From Candidatus Magasanikbacteria bacterium RIFOXYC2_FULL_42_28 (GTDB taxonomy: Bacteria > Patescibacteriota > Patescibacteriia > Magasanikbacterales > GWA2-37-8): a DNA stretch of 35,848 nt. The notes under the pieces were generated by a model that did not search any database, was not told where the DNA came from, and was given only the letters and a program-made list of their open reading frames with translations. Location: assembly GCA_001784435.1 (NCBI GenBank), contig MFQZ01000002.1, positions 76,502-112,349 of the forward strand. Direction: 5' to 3'. Both the position numbers and the translations under genes were made by a program. This document shows positions 8,603-17,027 of this stretch, one piece after another (within the stretch, counting starts at the first letter, position 1; every line of letters starts with the position of its first letter).

Positions 8603-9901
8603 TTATTTTGCTATTTTTATGTCAGCGCCGACCGAATTCAACACCGCGTACAAATTTTCATAACCGCGGTCAATTTCATAAATATTGCGCAAAATTGATT
8701 GGCCCTTGGCGCCGAGCATACAAATCAAAACATTCACGGCCGGTCGGAGCGCCGGTGGAGCGATAATTTCATTCGGTCGGAATTCACTTGGCCCTTCCAC
8801 CCAAATGCGATGCGGATCAAGCAAAGTAACATTAACGCCTAATTTTTGTAGTTCCAACACATACACCGCCCGATTTTCATAGGCCCAATCATGCACGAGC
8901 GTTCGCCCTTCGGCTCGCGCCAAAATCGGCACAAACAACGGCAAATTGTCAATATTTAATCCCGGAAACGGTCGGCCTTCAATTTTATCAGGCAACGCTA
9001 TTAATTTGCTCGGAAAAATTTCAATATCTCCTAATTTAAAAAATCCATTAGCGCTGGTCCGCTCATTTTTTATTTTAAATTTTTGCCCCATTACTTCTAG
9101 TTTACACAATTCCAGTTCCAGATATTCTAACGGACAATTTTTGATAGTTAAACGCGAGCCGGTAACAATCGCCGCTGACATTAAAGTCATGGACGCGATC
9201 GGGTCTGGCATAATGGCATATTCCACCGTGCTTTTAAGGGGCTTACTACCATTAATATATAATGTAGTTGTGCCGACGCCGATAATATCTGCGCCCGCTG
9301 ATTTTAAAAAACCACACAAATCCGCGACCATATAATTGGCCGAAGCCATTTTGATAACTGTTTTGCCTTTGGCCGCTACCGCCGCCATAATGGCATTTTC
9401 GGTGGGTGTGTCACCAGATTCGTACATTATCACCTTACCGCCAACGAGCTTAGACGCGTCCACCTCGTAATATTCTGGTCGCGATTCAATTTTCAATCCT
9501 AATTTTTCCAGAGCAAAAATATGGGGCCGCACCGTGCGATTGCCTAATTTACAACCGCCGGATTTTGGCAAATGGTATTTTTTCAATCGTCCGGCCAAAG
9601 CACCGAGCAAAAGCAAGGATGAACGCGTTTTGTTAACGGCATTTTTATCTATTTTAGATAATTGAATTGGTCCGGACGCGTCCACAATTAATTGCCTACC
9701 ACTACCGGAAAATTTCACGCCAATGCTTTTTAATAATTCTACGATCCGATTTACTTCTTCAATTTGGGGCACATCGTTCAAAACAACTTTCCCTTTAACC
9801 AAAAGCGTGGCGCATAAAATCGCCACTGCTGAATTCTTAGCGGTTTGAGTTACCACTTCGCCTGATAATTTTTTCCCGCCATTAATAATCAAATAAGACA
9901 T
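8603..9901 (-). CDS. murA: UDP-N-acetylglucosamine 1-carboxyvinyltransferase
   Basis: MurA transfers enolpyruvate from PEP to UDP-GlcNAc, the first committed step of peptidoglycan synthesis in the cytosol. With the start at 9901 the protein has 432 residues and begins MSYLIINGGKKLSGEV, which matches the usual MurA opening. An in-frame ATG at 9919 would add six residues but lies almost at the predicted transcription start. The substrate-binding Lys-Asn pair is in TAKNSAV. The catalytic cysteine is in SGGCKLGNRTVRPH (equivalent to Cys115 of E. coli), so the enzyme should be fosfomycin-sensitive rather than the Asp-type. The two-domain EPSP-synthase fold repeats are recognisable throughout. It is the first gene of a likely two-gene unit with the S41 protease. 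Confidence 0.95.
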   Translation of the reverse strand: MSYLIINGGKKLSGEVVTQTAKNSAVAILCATLLVKGKVVLNDVPQIEEVNRIVELLKSIGVKFSGSGRQLIVDASGPIQLSKIDKNAVNKTRSSLLLLGALAGRLKKYHLPKSGGCKLGNRTVRPHIFALEKLGLKIESRPEYYEVDASKLVGGKVIMYESGDTPTENAIMAAVAAKGKTVIKMASANYMVADLCGFLKSAGADIIGVGTTTLYINGSKPLKSTVEYAIMPDPIASMTLMSAAIVTGSRLTIKNCPLEYLELELCKLEVMGQKFKIKNERTSANGFFKLGDIEIFPSKLIALPDKIEGRPFPGLNIDNLPLFVPILARAEGRTLVHDWAYENRAVYVLELQKLGVNVTLLDPHRIWVEGPSEFRPNEIIAPPALRPAVNVLICMLGAKGQSILRNIYEIDRGYENLYAVLNSVGADIKIAK

Positions 9902-9928
9902 ATCTTTACTAATAATCAAATTTAGTAT

Positions 9929-9957
9929 AATATATCACTAAATTGCCAATAAGTCAA
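9929..9957 (-). promoter_or_regulatory. Promoter of murA
   Basis: On the minus strand TTGACT (9952-9957), a 17-base spacer and TATATT (9929-9934). A start near 9922 supports translation from the ATG at 9901 rather than 9919. A plus-strand TATAAT (9926-9931) overlaps it and may serve the divergent PEGA gene. Confidence 0.65.
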
Positions 9958-9961
9958 AAAC

Positions 9962-11305
9962 ATGGAATACCCCGGCAGTTGGTTTACAAAAATTTATCGA
10001 CGGACATTTTTTGCCTTATTTTTGGTGTTATTTTTTGTGCTATCCCCGCTTATTATAATGTATGCCTTGGGTTATCGCTATGACGTCCAAAATGGACTCT
10101 TGCGCGAAACCTCGGCAATTAGCGTGGACATTGAGCCGGAAAACACCACGACTTACTTGAACGAACTGGAAGTAGACAATGTGATGCCGGTACGTTTAAA
10201 AAATATCACTCCGGGCAAATACCATTTACGTTTGTCAGCATCCGGATATTATAATTTTGACAAAGAAATTAACGCGCGCAGTAAACAAACGGTTTATATC
10301 AAAGAAATTTCTTTGCTCCAAAAAAATGAACCGACCAAAATTTCCTCCGAACAAGTGCTGGTAATGTCAATCTCTCCCAACGGCGCCTATTTGGTTTACG
10401 CTCGACCCGAAAACGATTCTTACCAAATATCTCTTTTAACAATAGCCGACAATACCGTCCAAAAATTATCCGTGCCAATTTCGGGAACACCACAAATTTC
10501 CTGGTCGGAAAATAGCGCTTATTTTTTAATAAACGCCAAAGAAGCACCGTTTGAATCCCTTTGGGTATTGGCTACAAGCGACCCGCAAGCTCCTTGGCTC
10601 GTCCAACCAAAAAATGGCCCAATTGCCAAAGCCATCTGGCAGAACGGATCAGAACCGGAAATTATTTTAGGAACGGAGACAGAAATTTTGAACGCCAGAC
10701 CAATACAAAAAACTATCACCGTAATCGCGCGGAATAATTTTATTGATTGGTACGCGGAAAATCAAAAAATTTGGACAATTGAAAAACAGACAACGGATAA
10801 TAAAATTTATTTAATTAAAGACGCGCTCGGTTTTTCGGAAAAATTTGCGGAAATTAAAATTGAATCCGGACAAAAAAGCGAAGAACTGAAAATTTTACAA
10901 ACTAAAAATGACGTCGCGCTCCTCCAAAATAAACCCGGGCAAATATTAATTGTTGCTAACGCCAAGCAATCAACTGTTAACGCTGATAATTTTATGGTAT
11001 CGCCCTTTAATAATTGGTGGCTGTTTTGGACGCCATGGGAATTAACCACTTACAGCGCCGGCGAAGAGCCATACTTGCAAACCCGTTCGGGCGAAGGCCT
11101 GCGCGCTGTCTGGCCGTTGGATAATTTCAATACTTTAGGTTTGGTTTGGGGCGGGCGGGTAGAAGCGCTTTTCCCCTACTATTCCGTCGGCCATAATTTA
11201 CTAAATTCCGCTACTGACATAACCGCGGTTGACAGTCAAAATAAAATTTTATATTTTAGCGGAAAAATCAATGACGCCAGTGGCATTTGGAAATTAAAAT
11301 ATTAA
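9962..11305 (+). CDS. Membrane-anchored PEGA-domain protein
   Basis: This 447-residue protein starts with one transmembrane helix (about 14-37, TFFALFLVLFFVLSPLIIMY). A PEGA domain follows (about 50-115, with VDIEPENTTTYLNELEV and PVRLKNITPGKYHLRLSASGY). The rest is beta-rich with regularly spaced Trp and Gly and could be a WD40- or TolB-like propeller facing outward. PEGA domains are found in surface and cell-wall proteins, so a structural or binding role outside the membrane is likely. No catalytic motif is seen. It diverges from murA with a plus-strand TATAAT about 30 bases upstream but a weak -35. No SD precedes the ATG. Confidence 0.8.
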   Translation: MEYPGSWFTKIYRRTFFALFLVLFFVLSPLIIMYALGYRYDVQNGLLRETSAISVDIEPENTTTYLNELEVDNVMPVRLKNITPGKYHLRLSASGYYNFDKEINARSKQTVYIKEISLLQKNEPTKISSEQVLVMSISPNGAYLVYARPENDSYQISLLTIADNTVQKLSVPISGTPQISWSENSAYFLINAKEAPFESLWVLATSDPQAPWLVQPKNGPIAKAIWQNGSEPEIILGTETEILNARPIQKTITVIARNNFIDWYAENQKIWTIEKQTTDNKIYLIKDALGFSEKFAEIKIESGQKSEELKILQTKNDVALLQNKPGQILIVANAKQSTVNADNFMVSPFNNWWLFWTPWELTTYSAGEEPYLQTRSGEGLRAVWPLDNFNTLGLVWGGRVEALFPYYSVGHNLLNSATDITAVDSQNKILYFSGKINDASGIWKLKY

Positions 11306-11316
11306 AATACTGCTCA

Positions 11317-11391
11317 CCACATAATCATCATTAAAAAACACGCTCTTGGCCGCTCGGCCATGCTTACGGTTTTTTAGTGATGATTATGTGG
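11317..11391. repeat. 75-base near-perfect inverted repeat
   Basis: Arms of 23 bases (11317-11339 and 11369-11391) match at 22 positions. They enclose a 29-base loop that itself contains TGGCC-GCTC-GGCCA. The right arm begins GTTTTTTAG, so the inner stem could end transcription of the PEGA gene. The outer arms are far longer than a terminator needs and suggest a small palindromic element. Confidence 0.75.
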
Positions 11392-11413
11392 CTCGCTTAA
11401 ATAATTATCTATT

Positions 11414-11815
11414 ATGAAATTAATAATTTATACCGACGGTGGCGCGCGCGGTAATCCGGGGCCAGCGGCGGCTGGTGTCGTAATCAAAGATACGACTGGA
11501 AAAATTTTAGCCGCTTATGGCGAATACTTGGGCAAACAAACCAACAATTTCGCCGAGTACTCGGCTTTAATTTCCGGATTAAAAAAAGCCGCCACGCTTG
11601 GCGCGATGGAAGTTGACTGTATTTTAGACAGCGAATTAATTGTTAAACAAATGAAACGCGAATACAAAGTGAAAGAGCCAACTTTGCAAAAATTATTTAT
11701 TCAAGCGTATAACGCGACCACGCTTTTTAAAAAAGTAACTTTCCGTCATGTGCCACGCGCGCAAAATAAGGAGGCGGACAAAATGGTGAACGAGGCGTTG
11801 GATGGAAATATATAA
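11414..11815 (+). CDS. rnhA: Ribonuclease HI
   Basis: This enzyme cuts the RNA strand of RNA-DNA hybrids during replication and R-loop removal. Its 133 residues form a single compact domain. The four acidic metal-binding residues are Asp8 in YTDGGARGNPGPA, Glu48 in NFAEYSAL, Asp72 in LDSELIVKQM and Asp122 in NKEADKMVNEAL. The short form without an extended basic loop and the GGARGNPGPAA motif are like the RNase HI proteins often annotated as ribonuclease H-like or reverse-transcriptase-like. It is followed by a bidirectional terminator shared with the convergent acetyltransferase gene. Confidence 0.92.
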   Translation: MKLIIYTDGGARGNPGPAAAGVVIKDTTGKILAAYGEYLGKQTNNFAEYSALISGLKKAATLGAMEVDCILDSELIVKQMKREYKVKEPTLQKLFIQAYNATTLFKKVTFRHVPRAQNKEADKMVNEALDGNI

Positions 11816-11820
11816 ACTAA

Positions 11821-11844
11821 AAAACCGGCTCAATCGCCGGTTTT
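11821..11844. terminator. Bidirectional terminator between rnhA and the GNAT gene
   Basis: AAAACCGGC (11821-11829) and GCCGGTTTT (11836-11844) pair perfectly around a 6-base loop, with A and T runs on both sides. The last codons of the acetyltransferase gene lie inside the stem. Confidence 0.85.
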
Positions 11845-12609
11845 TTGTTGCTTCACGTCTTCTTTATTTTCCATAATCAACACCCAATTTTTGGGATCAT
11901 TATCATCCGCCGCTCCCAAATTCTTAATATCTACCCCAACCCACTTTGGCTTCTGACTTAACCAAAATTTAATTGCTTCAATATTGTCCAACTCAATTTC
12001 ATGCCACTGCGGTTTAGGGCTATCTGTTTTTATTTTTTTACGATCATTGTCGGCATCACTATGATCATCAATATTTCTAGACAATTCAAATAAATTATTT
12101 TTTTGCTCGTCCTGCGCCACCCCATTTAAAATAAAACCGCCATTAAATTTACTAACTAATCCAATTGGATTTTTTGCTTCATTATCAACTGTAATAACCT
12201 GACAACCAAACTGCCGCGCCTTTTCCACACGCGCGTCAATTAAAATTTGTGCCAACCCTTTACCACGCCATTCCGGAGCGACATTAGTGGAATATAAGTG
12301 CGCCTCCGGCGCGTGGCCATCATACCAGGCCGCGACCGCCAAAACGCCACCGGCAACTATCTTCCCACCGCGCCTAATCCCAAAAAAACTAGTACGACCT
12401 TCAGTCATTTTAATCTCGCGTAATGCCTTACGAGCCGAATCTTCAGCAATAATATCGTTCAAGAGCGCGTTGCGGTCATTAAGTTTAAAATTTTTATATT
12501 CTAACAATTTTAACTCCTTTAACTCTTCTAAGCCACTCAATTCTACAGCTATGAATTTTTCTTCTTCTGCTCCACCCTCACGGCTACTAAAAATATCTTG
12601 CTTGGTCAT
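11830..12609 (-). CDS. GNAT-family N-acetyltransferase
   Basis: This 259-residue protein has a GNAT domain over about residues 55-180. The acetyl-CoA binding motif A is clear in VAPEWRGKGLAQILID (110-125), preceded by the beta strand GGKIVAGGVLAV and followed by CQVITVDNEAKN. The substrate is unknown. The C-terminal 60 residues (WHEIELDNIEAIKFWLSQKP) form an extra segment I do not recognise. Its ATG overlaps the TGA of ddl by four bases (ATGA), so it is translationally coupled to ddl. The coupling hints at a cell-wall link but does not prove it. Confidence 0.85.
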   Translation of the reverse strand: MTKQDIFSSREGGAEEEKFIAVELSGLEELKELKLLEYKNFKLNDRNALLNDIIAEDSARKALREIKMTEGRTSFFGIRRGGKIVAGGVLAVAAWYDGHAPEAHLYSTNVAPEWRGKGLAQILIDARVEKARQFGCQVITVDNEAKNPIGLVSKFNGGFILNGVAQDEQKNNLFELSRNIDDHSDADNDRKKIKTDSPKPQWHEIELDNIEAIKFWLSQKPKWVGVDIKNLGAADDNDPKNWVLIMENKEDVKQQKTGD

Positions 12610-13640
12610 ATCGCCGCTTTAATTATTACATCTAACATTTTCATAAAATTAATCCCCGCCTTTCCGGCCGCTTCTGGAAATAACGAAGTTGGGGTCATGC
12701 CGGGAATGGTATTTGTTTCCAAAACATACAACTTACCATCATCCCCTACCATAATATCGGTGCGCGACATGCCGGCACAGCCAAGCGCGATGTGGGCTTG
12801 CACTGCTAAGGTTTGAATTTGCTCATTAATATGTTCTTCAAAATTGGCTGGGCAAATATGCGTGGAACCACCTTTGGAATATTTGGATTTATAATCATAA
12901 AATTCTCCGGCATTGGCAATAATTTCGGTCGGTGGCAACGGAAATGGCGAACCGGATTGTTCCAACACCCCGCAAGTGGCTTCCCGGCCTTTGATAAATT
13001 TCTGGACCATAAGCCAAGGAAATTTTTTAATTGTTTTTAAAATTGCTTTGGCTAATTCCGGCTCGGTTTTTACAATACTCACCCCGACCGCCGAACCCTG
13101 ATCAACCGGTTTTAACACGCACGGATAACCAATTTTATTTTTCACTTCCGCCAAAATTTTCGCTTTATCATTTTTCCAACCGGACTTTTTGAAATTAATA
13201 AATTCCGGAAAAGGCAGGCCATTGGCAAAATATATTTGGCTAGAAAATACTTTGTTCATCGCGAGTGCGCTCGCCAAAACACCCGAACCGGTATATTTTA
13301 CTCCTAAACTTTCTAAAATTGATTGGATTTTGCCGTCTTCGCCATAGGTACCGTGCAATGCCAAAAACACAACATCAATTTTATCTTTGCCTAAATCATT
13401 GCTTTTTACCGGTACAAGCGCGGCTATTTTTTTGCCGGTAGATTTATGGCCGGGCGCGTTTAACTGTTTATAATAATTATTATCTAAAAAAAACTTTTTA
13501 TCCTTGGACATTTCCAATGGTATTACATCGTACTTTTTTTTATCCAAATTTTCGCAAATTGCTTTGCCGGTGATAAGAGAAATTGCCCGCTCGGCCGATG
13601 GCCCGCCATAGATTACTCCCACACGAATTTTTTTGCTCAT
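12606..13640 (-). CDS. ddl: D-alanine--D-alanine ligase
   Basis: This enzyme joins two D-alanines with ATP for the peptidoglycan stem peptide. The 344-residue protein is an ATP-grasp enzyme of normal length. Its N-terminus is GVIYGGPSAERAISL, where Glu and Ser of the usual GGxSxEHxVSL region are kept and His is replaced by Arg. HGTYGEDGKIQSILE and YTGSGVLASALAMNK are classic. The ATP-grasp part shows PCVLKPVDQGSAVGVS and the metal/D-Ala site ETNTIPGMTPTS. The final ETNTIPGMT differs from the common EVNTxPGMT by one residue. It sits downstream of the M23 peptidase gene, separated by AT-rich palindromes. Confidence 0.93.
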   Translation of the reverse strand: MSKKIRVGVIYGGPSAERAISLITGKAICENLDKKKYDVIPLEMSKDKKFFLDNNYYKQLNAPGHKSTGKKIAALVPVKSNDLGKDKIDVVFLALHGTYGEDGKIQSILESLGVKYTGSGVLASALAMNKVFSSQIYFANGLPFPEFINFKKSGWKNDKAKILAEVKNKIGYPCVLKPVDQGSAVGVSIVKTEPELAKAILKTIKKFPWLMVQKFIKGREATCGVLEQSGSPFPLPPTEIIANAGEFYDYKSKYSKGGSTHICPANFEEHINEQIQTLAVQAHIALGCAGMSRTDIMVGDDGKLYVLETNTIPGMTPTSLFPEAAGKAGINFMKMLDVIIKAAI

Positions 13641-13684
13641 ATTTCTGAAATCTAAAATATAAATCTAATTGACATTTGAAACGA

Positions 13685-13730
13685 AATATATATTTAAATA
13701 TATATTCCCGTATATACTTGAATATATACG
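13685..13730. repeat. Two adjacent AT-rich palindromes between the M23 and ddl genes
   Basis: 13685-13706 is a perfect 22-base palindrome centred on TTTAAA and built of TA steps. 13709-13730 is CGTATATA-cttgaa-TATATACG with eight perfect pairs. They occupy the M23-ddl gap and could be operators, extrusion-prone DNA or a weak terminator. Confidence 0.6.
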
Positions 13731-13750
13731 CGCGTGTAATACGCAAAATA

Positions 13751-14980
13751 TTACTGTATCAAATACCCGAGCGGATCCACCGGAATCCCATTTTTACGTA
13801 CTTCAAAATGCAAATGCGGGCCGGTAACAAACGGCCCGGCACCGGCTGTGCCCGGGGTGCCTCCGGAATAACCAATAATATCGCCCCGCTCCACAAATTG
13901 ATCAGCGCTAACGGCGATACTGCTCATATGTCCGTAAACCGTGGAAATATCCGTGGTGTGGATAAGTAAAACATAACTATAACACGACGCAAGCGTGCAC
14001 CGTCTGGCCATACCGACATAGCCCGGGGCCGTTGCTTTAATCGGTGTGCCTTGGCTGGCGCGAATATCAACGGCGTTATGTTCGAACACGCGTCGATACG
14101 GATATTCCGGGTCGTGAAAATAGGCGGTGATATAACGGCTGGGCACCGGCCAAGATAATAATAATTCTCCGCCCGAACTTTGAATTTTGTCCTGCGCTTC
14201 TAATTTTTTTCGCACTTTGTCCTCAAAGGTTCGCACTTCGCTTTCTACCAATTGATACTGTTGGCGTAAACTAACAAGCAAAGTTTGATATCTGGCCTCG
14301 GACGCTTTGGTCTGACCAAGTAAAGTAATTTTTAAACCCACGCGCTCGTTCAAATCTTTACGCTGATCTTCCAAATCAATTTTTAAATTTTCATAATTTT
14401 GACGTTTCGCGTCCACCTGAACTTTTTGATTTGTTAAATCCTCTTTGGCTAAACGCACATTTTTCACCGACCGTCCCAAATCAACATAAACATTTTCCAA
14501 ATATTTGGCCTGATTATAAAAATCCGCGAAGCTGTCGTTCGTCAGCATTATTTCCAAAAAATTCTTCTGATCGTTAGCGAGTAGCCCTTGAATAATTTGA
14601 GTAATAACCACCTTCTGTCGTTTTATCACCGCTTCTTTATCGGCAATAGACAAATCCAACGCCGTGATGGACAATTCCGCTTCTTTAATTTTTTCTTTGG
14701 TCAAATCAATGCTCGTTTCCACCTGAGCGACCTGCGCCTCAATGATACTGACTTGATTTTTTAAAGACACCGCCTCCAACTGTTTTTGATTGATATTGCT
14801 TTTATATTTCGCGATGGTTTCTTCCAATTGTTTAATGGTGTCTTTGCGTTTGGTAATTTCCGTATTTAAAGCATTGATTTCATCTTGATTGCCACCGGCT
14901 TCTTGCGCCCGCGCCAAAATAGGCGTAAGCAAAATTAAACCGGTAAAAAAAATAATTAAAAGTGAAAAATATTTTTTCAT
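13751..14980 (-). CDS. Secreted M23 peptidase with long coiled coil (EnvC/NlpD-like)
   Basis: This is a peptidoglycan endopeptidase or amidase activator. Of its 409 residues, 1-25 are a signal peptide ending LARA. Residues from about 30 to 265 form a heptad-rich coiled coil of the FtsE-FtsX-regulated type (QLEETIAKYKSNINQKQLEAVSLK and onwards). The C-terminal LytM domain (about 285-400) keeps the zinc ligands: His and Asp in EHNAVDIRA, and His in PHLHFEVR. It also has YGHMSSIAV. A catalytically active enzyme is therefore likely. The gene starts 12 bases after gltX on the same strand, so it is probably the fourth gene of the wecG-like operon, and precedes ddl. Confidence 0.92.
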   Translation of the reverse strand: MKKYFSLLIIFFTGLILLTPILARAQEAGGNQDEINALNTEITKRKDTIKQLEETIAKYKSNINQKQLEAVSLKNQVSIIEAQVAQVETSIDLTKEKIKEAELSITALDLSIADKEAVIKRQKVVITQIIQGLLANDQKNFLEIMLTNDSFADFYNQAKYLENVYVDLGRSVKNVRLAKEDLTNQKVQVDAKRQNYENLKIDLEDQRKDLNERVGLKITLLGQTKASEARYQTLLVSLRQQYQLVESEVRTFEDKVRKKLEAQDKIQSSGGELLLSWPVPSRYITAYFHDPEYPYRRVFEHNAVDIRASQGTPIKATAPGYVGMARRCTLASCYSYVLLIHTTDISTVYGHMSSIAVSADQFVERGDIIGYSGGTPGTAGAGPFVTGPHLHFEVRKNGIPVDPLGYLIQ

Positions 14981-14992
14981 TTCTCTATTATA

Positions 14993-16456
14993 TCACACTT
15001 TCGCTAATGCCACCTGTATTCGCCTCAAAACTTCATCTTTATCAAGCACCACCGCGATTTCAAACGGCCCGGGCGATTTGTCTTGGCCAGACAAAGCCAC
15101 ACGCAAAGGCCACAAGACCGCGCCATTGGTGTAACCATTATCTTTTATCCACTGTATTACCTGCTTTTCTAAATCATTTTTATCTTTCAAATCAATTTTC
15201 TCTAACCAAACTAACAATTCTCCTAAAACTTTTTTTGCTTCCTCGGTCGTGCTTTTTTTAAATACCAACATCTCCGCCGGATAATCTGGCAATTCAAAAA
15301 TAAAATTAACCGCCCCCGGCAATTCCGCTAAAGTCGTCACTCGCTCTTTCTCCAATCCAATCACATTCGCGAAATCTTCAATCTTCAATCTTAAATCTTT
15401 AATCTTGTTGCCAAAAAACGGCAAAGCCAATTCAGCAACCTGCTCATTAGAAAGTTGCCGTAAATAATACTTATTATACCAATCCAATTTTTCCAAATTA
15501 AATACCGCGCCGGATTTATTAACTTTTTCTAAAGAAAATTCTTTGGCTAATTCCGCCAGTGAAAAAATCTCACGGTCATCGCCCGGATTCCATCCTAAAA
15601 ATGCCACGAAATTTATTAACGCTTCCGGTAGATATCCTTTTTTAACATAATCCCCGACCGCCACATCGCCCTGACGCTTACTTAATTTGGATTTATTGGC
15701 ATTAAGTAATAACGGCAAATGCGCGAACATCGGTTTTTCCCAACCAAAGCATTCATACAAATAAATATGTTTAGGCGTGCTGGGAAGCCATTCATCGCCA
15801 CGAATAACATGCGTTATGGCCATCAGATGGTCGTCAACCACTACCGCCAAGTGATAAGTGGGAAAGCCGTCGGTTTTAAGCAAAACTTGGTCATCCACCA
15901 ATTCGTTTTTAAAACTAACCTTGCCTTTGATTAAATCATTAAACTCCGTCATGCCGGTTTTGGGCATTTTTAAACGCACGGTGTACGGCGCGCCCGCGGT
16001 CAAATTCTTTTTTATTTCGGCCACATCCATTTCTCGACAATGACCATCATACCCCATCGGCCTATTAGCCGCGCTTTGTTTGGCCCGACATTCTTCCAAG
16101 CGCTCGGCCGTACAAAAACAATAATAAGCAAAACCCTTTTCCAACAAAATATTCGCGTGCTGTTCGTAAATTTTTAATCGTTTGGATTGTAAATATGGTC
16201 CATACTCGCCTTTTTCTATCACATCATTATTTTCAAATTCAACCACACCCTCGTCCGGTGCTATGTCCGCCCAATTTAAAGATTCTAAAATTGCCGGAAT
16301 TGCGCCTTCCACCGAACGCTTTTGGTCGGTGTCTTCCACGCGTAAAATAAACTTGCCGTTATTTTGTTTGGCGACTAAATAAGCATACAATGCCGTGCGC
16401 AAACCGCCGACATGTAAAAATCCGGTTGGTGAGGGGGCGAAGCGAGTACGAATCAT
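14993..16456 (-). CDS. gltX: Glutamyl-tRNA synthetase
   Basis: This class I aminoacyl-tRNA synthetase charges tRNA-Glu, and often tRNA-Gln where GatCAB is used. It has 487 residues, normal for the family. The HIGH-type motif is in FAPSPTGFLHVGGLRTAL (6-23) and the KMSKS-type motif is KLSKRQGDV. A zinc-finger-like insertion is suggested by YCFCTAERLEEC and GYDGHCR. The C-terminal anticodon-binding helical domain follows. Around residues 350-361 the sequence KIKDLRLKIEDF is encoded by a dispersed AAGATT-type repeat also found inside wecG. The ATG lies four bases after the methyltransferase stop, so it is in an operon. No SD is seen. Confidence 0.95.
   Translation of the reverse strand: MIRTRFAPSPTGFLHVGGLRTALYAYLVAKQNNGKFILRVEDTDQKRSVEGAIPAILESLNWADIAPDEGVVEFENNDVIEKGEYGPYLQSKRLKIYEQHANILLEKGFAYYCFCTAERLEECRAKQSAANRPMGYDGHCREMDVAEIKKNLTAGAPYTVRLKMPKTGMTEFNDLIKGKVSFKNELVDDQVLLKTDGFPTYHLAVVVDDHLMAITHVIRGDEWLPSTPKHIYLYECFGWEKPMFAHLPLLLNANKSKLSKRQGDVAVGDYVKKGYLPEALINFVAFLGWNPGDDREIFSLAELAKEFSLEKVNKSGAVFNLEKLDWYNKYYLRQLSNEQVAELALPFFGNKIKDLRLKIEDFANVIGLEKERVTTLAELPGAVNFIFELPDYPAEMLVFKKSTTEEAKKVLGELLVWLEKIDLKDKNDLEKQVIQWIKDNGYTNGAVLWPLRVALSGQDKSPGPFEIAVVLDKDEVLRRIQVALAKV
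15372..15407. repeat. AAGATT/AATCTT dispersed repeat inside gltX
   Basis: This tract is made of six AATCTT-type units (such as CTTCAATCTTCAATCTTAAA). It is read in frame on the minus strand as KIKDLRLKIEDF. The same unit occurs in wecG (17327-17400) and next to the EamA start codon (18341-18362). Confidence 0.6.
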
Positions 16457-16460
16457 AAAT

Positions 16461-17027
16461 TTATGGTTTTTTAAATTCTAATTTTATTGGAACATTCCTT
16501 TTTCTGGACTGATACGCCTCGACGACAGTATTTTCACCAACCAATTTTAAACCGCTAAAATGCTCAACTACACGGACAAAATTTTTCGGCAACCAATCGG
16601 GTGTATATGTTTCCGCTATTGTTAATTTACCACCATTTTTTAAAACGCGATAAATTTCTCGCAAAATTTCTTCCATTTGTTCCGTGGCAATAGTGAAAAC
16701 ATTCCTAGCAACAACCTCGTCAATCGAGCTGTCGGCAAATGGCATTTTTTTAGCATCAAACGCGGCTAAATGAATTTTTTCGGCACGCTTATCTTTACGC
16801 GCCAATTTTTCCAAATTTTCAGTGGCAAGCAAAGACAAAGTATCAGCGTGTCTATCACCGGCTATATATAAATCAAACGGCGCTGACGGCCATTCGCCTT
16901 TAACCGGAGCCGGCACGGCGCCAGCACCAATTTCTAACACAATCCTTTTCTGTTTTTCTGATTCCAACTTTTCTGCCGGCTGGCTCGGCTCTCGTGGTGC
17001 TAAATCAATCCGTCTTCTCTCTGGCAT
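16461..17027 (-). CDS. Class I SAM-dependent methyltransferase
   Basis: The 188-residue protein has a Rossmann-type methyltransferase fold. Motif I is IVLEIGAGAVP, followed by an acidic loop (AAFDAKKMPFADSSIDEVVARNVF) that fits motifs II-III, and GKLTIAE near the end. The substrate cannot be told. I chose the ATG at 17027 (MPERRRIDLAP), which overlaps the wecG-like gene by 23 bases. An ATG at 17069 would extend the overlap to 65 bases with a tail unlike the family. Its placement between a glycosyltransferase and gltX does not reveal a function; the operon is compact. Confidence 0.8.
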   Translation of the reverse strand: MPERRRIDLAPREPSQPAEKLESEKQKRIVLEIGAGAVPAPVKGEWPSAPFDLYIAGDRHADTLSLLATENLEKLARKDKRAEKIHLAAFDAKKMPFADSSIDEVVARNVFTIATEQMEEILREIYRVLKNGGKLTIAETYTPDWLPKNFVRVVEHFSGLKLVGENTVVEAYQSRKRNVPIKLEFKKP

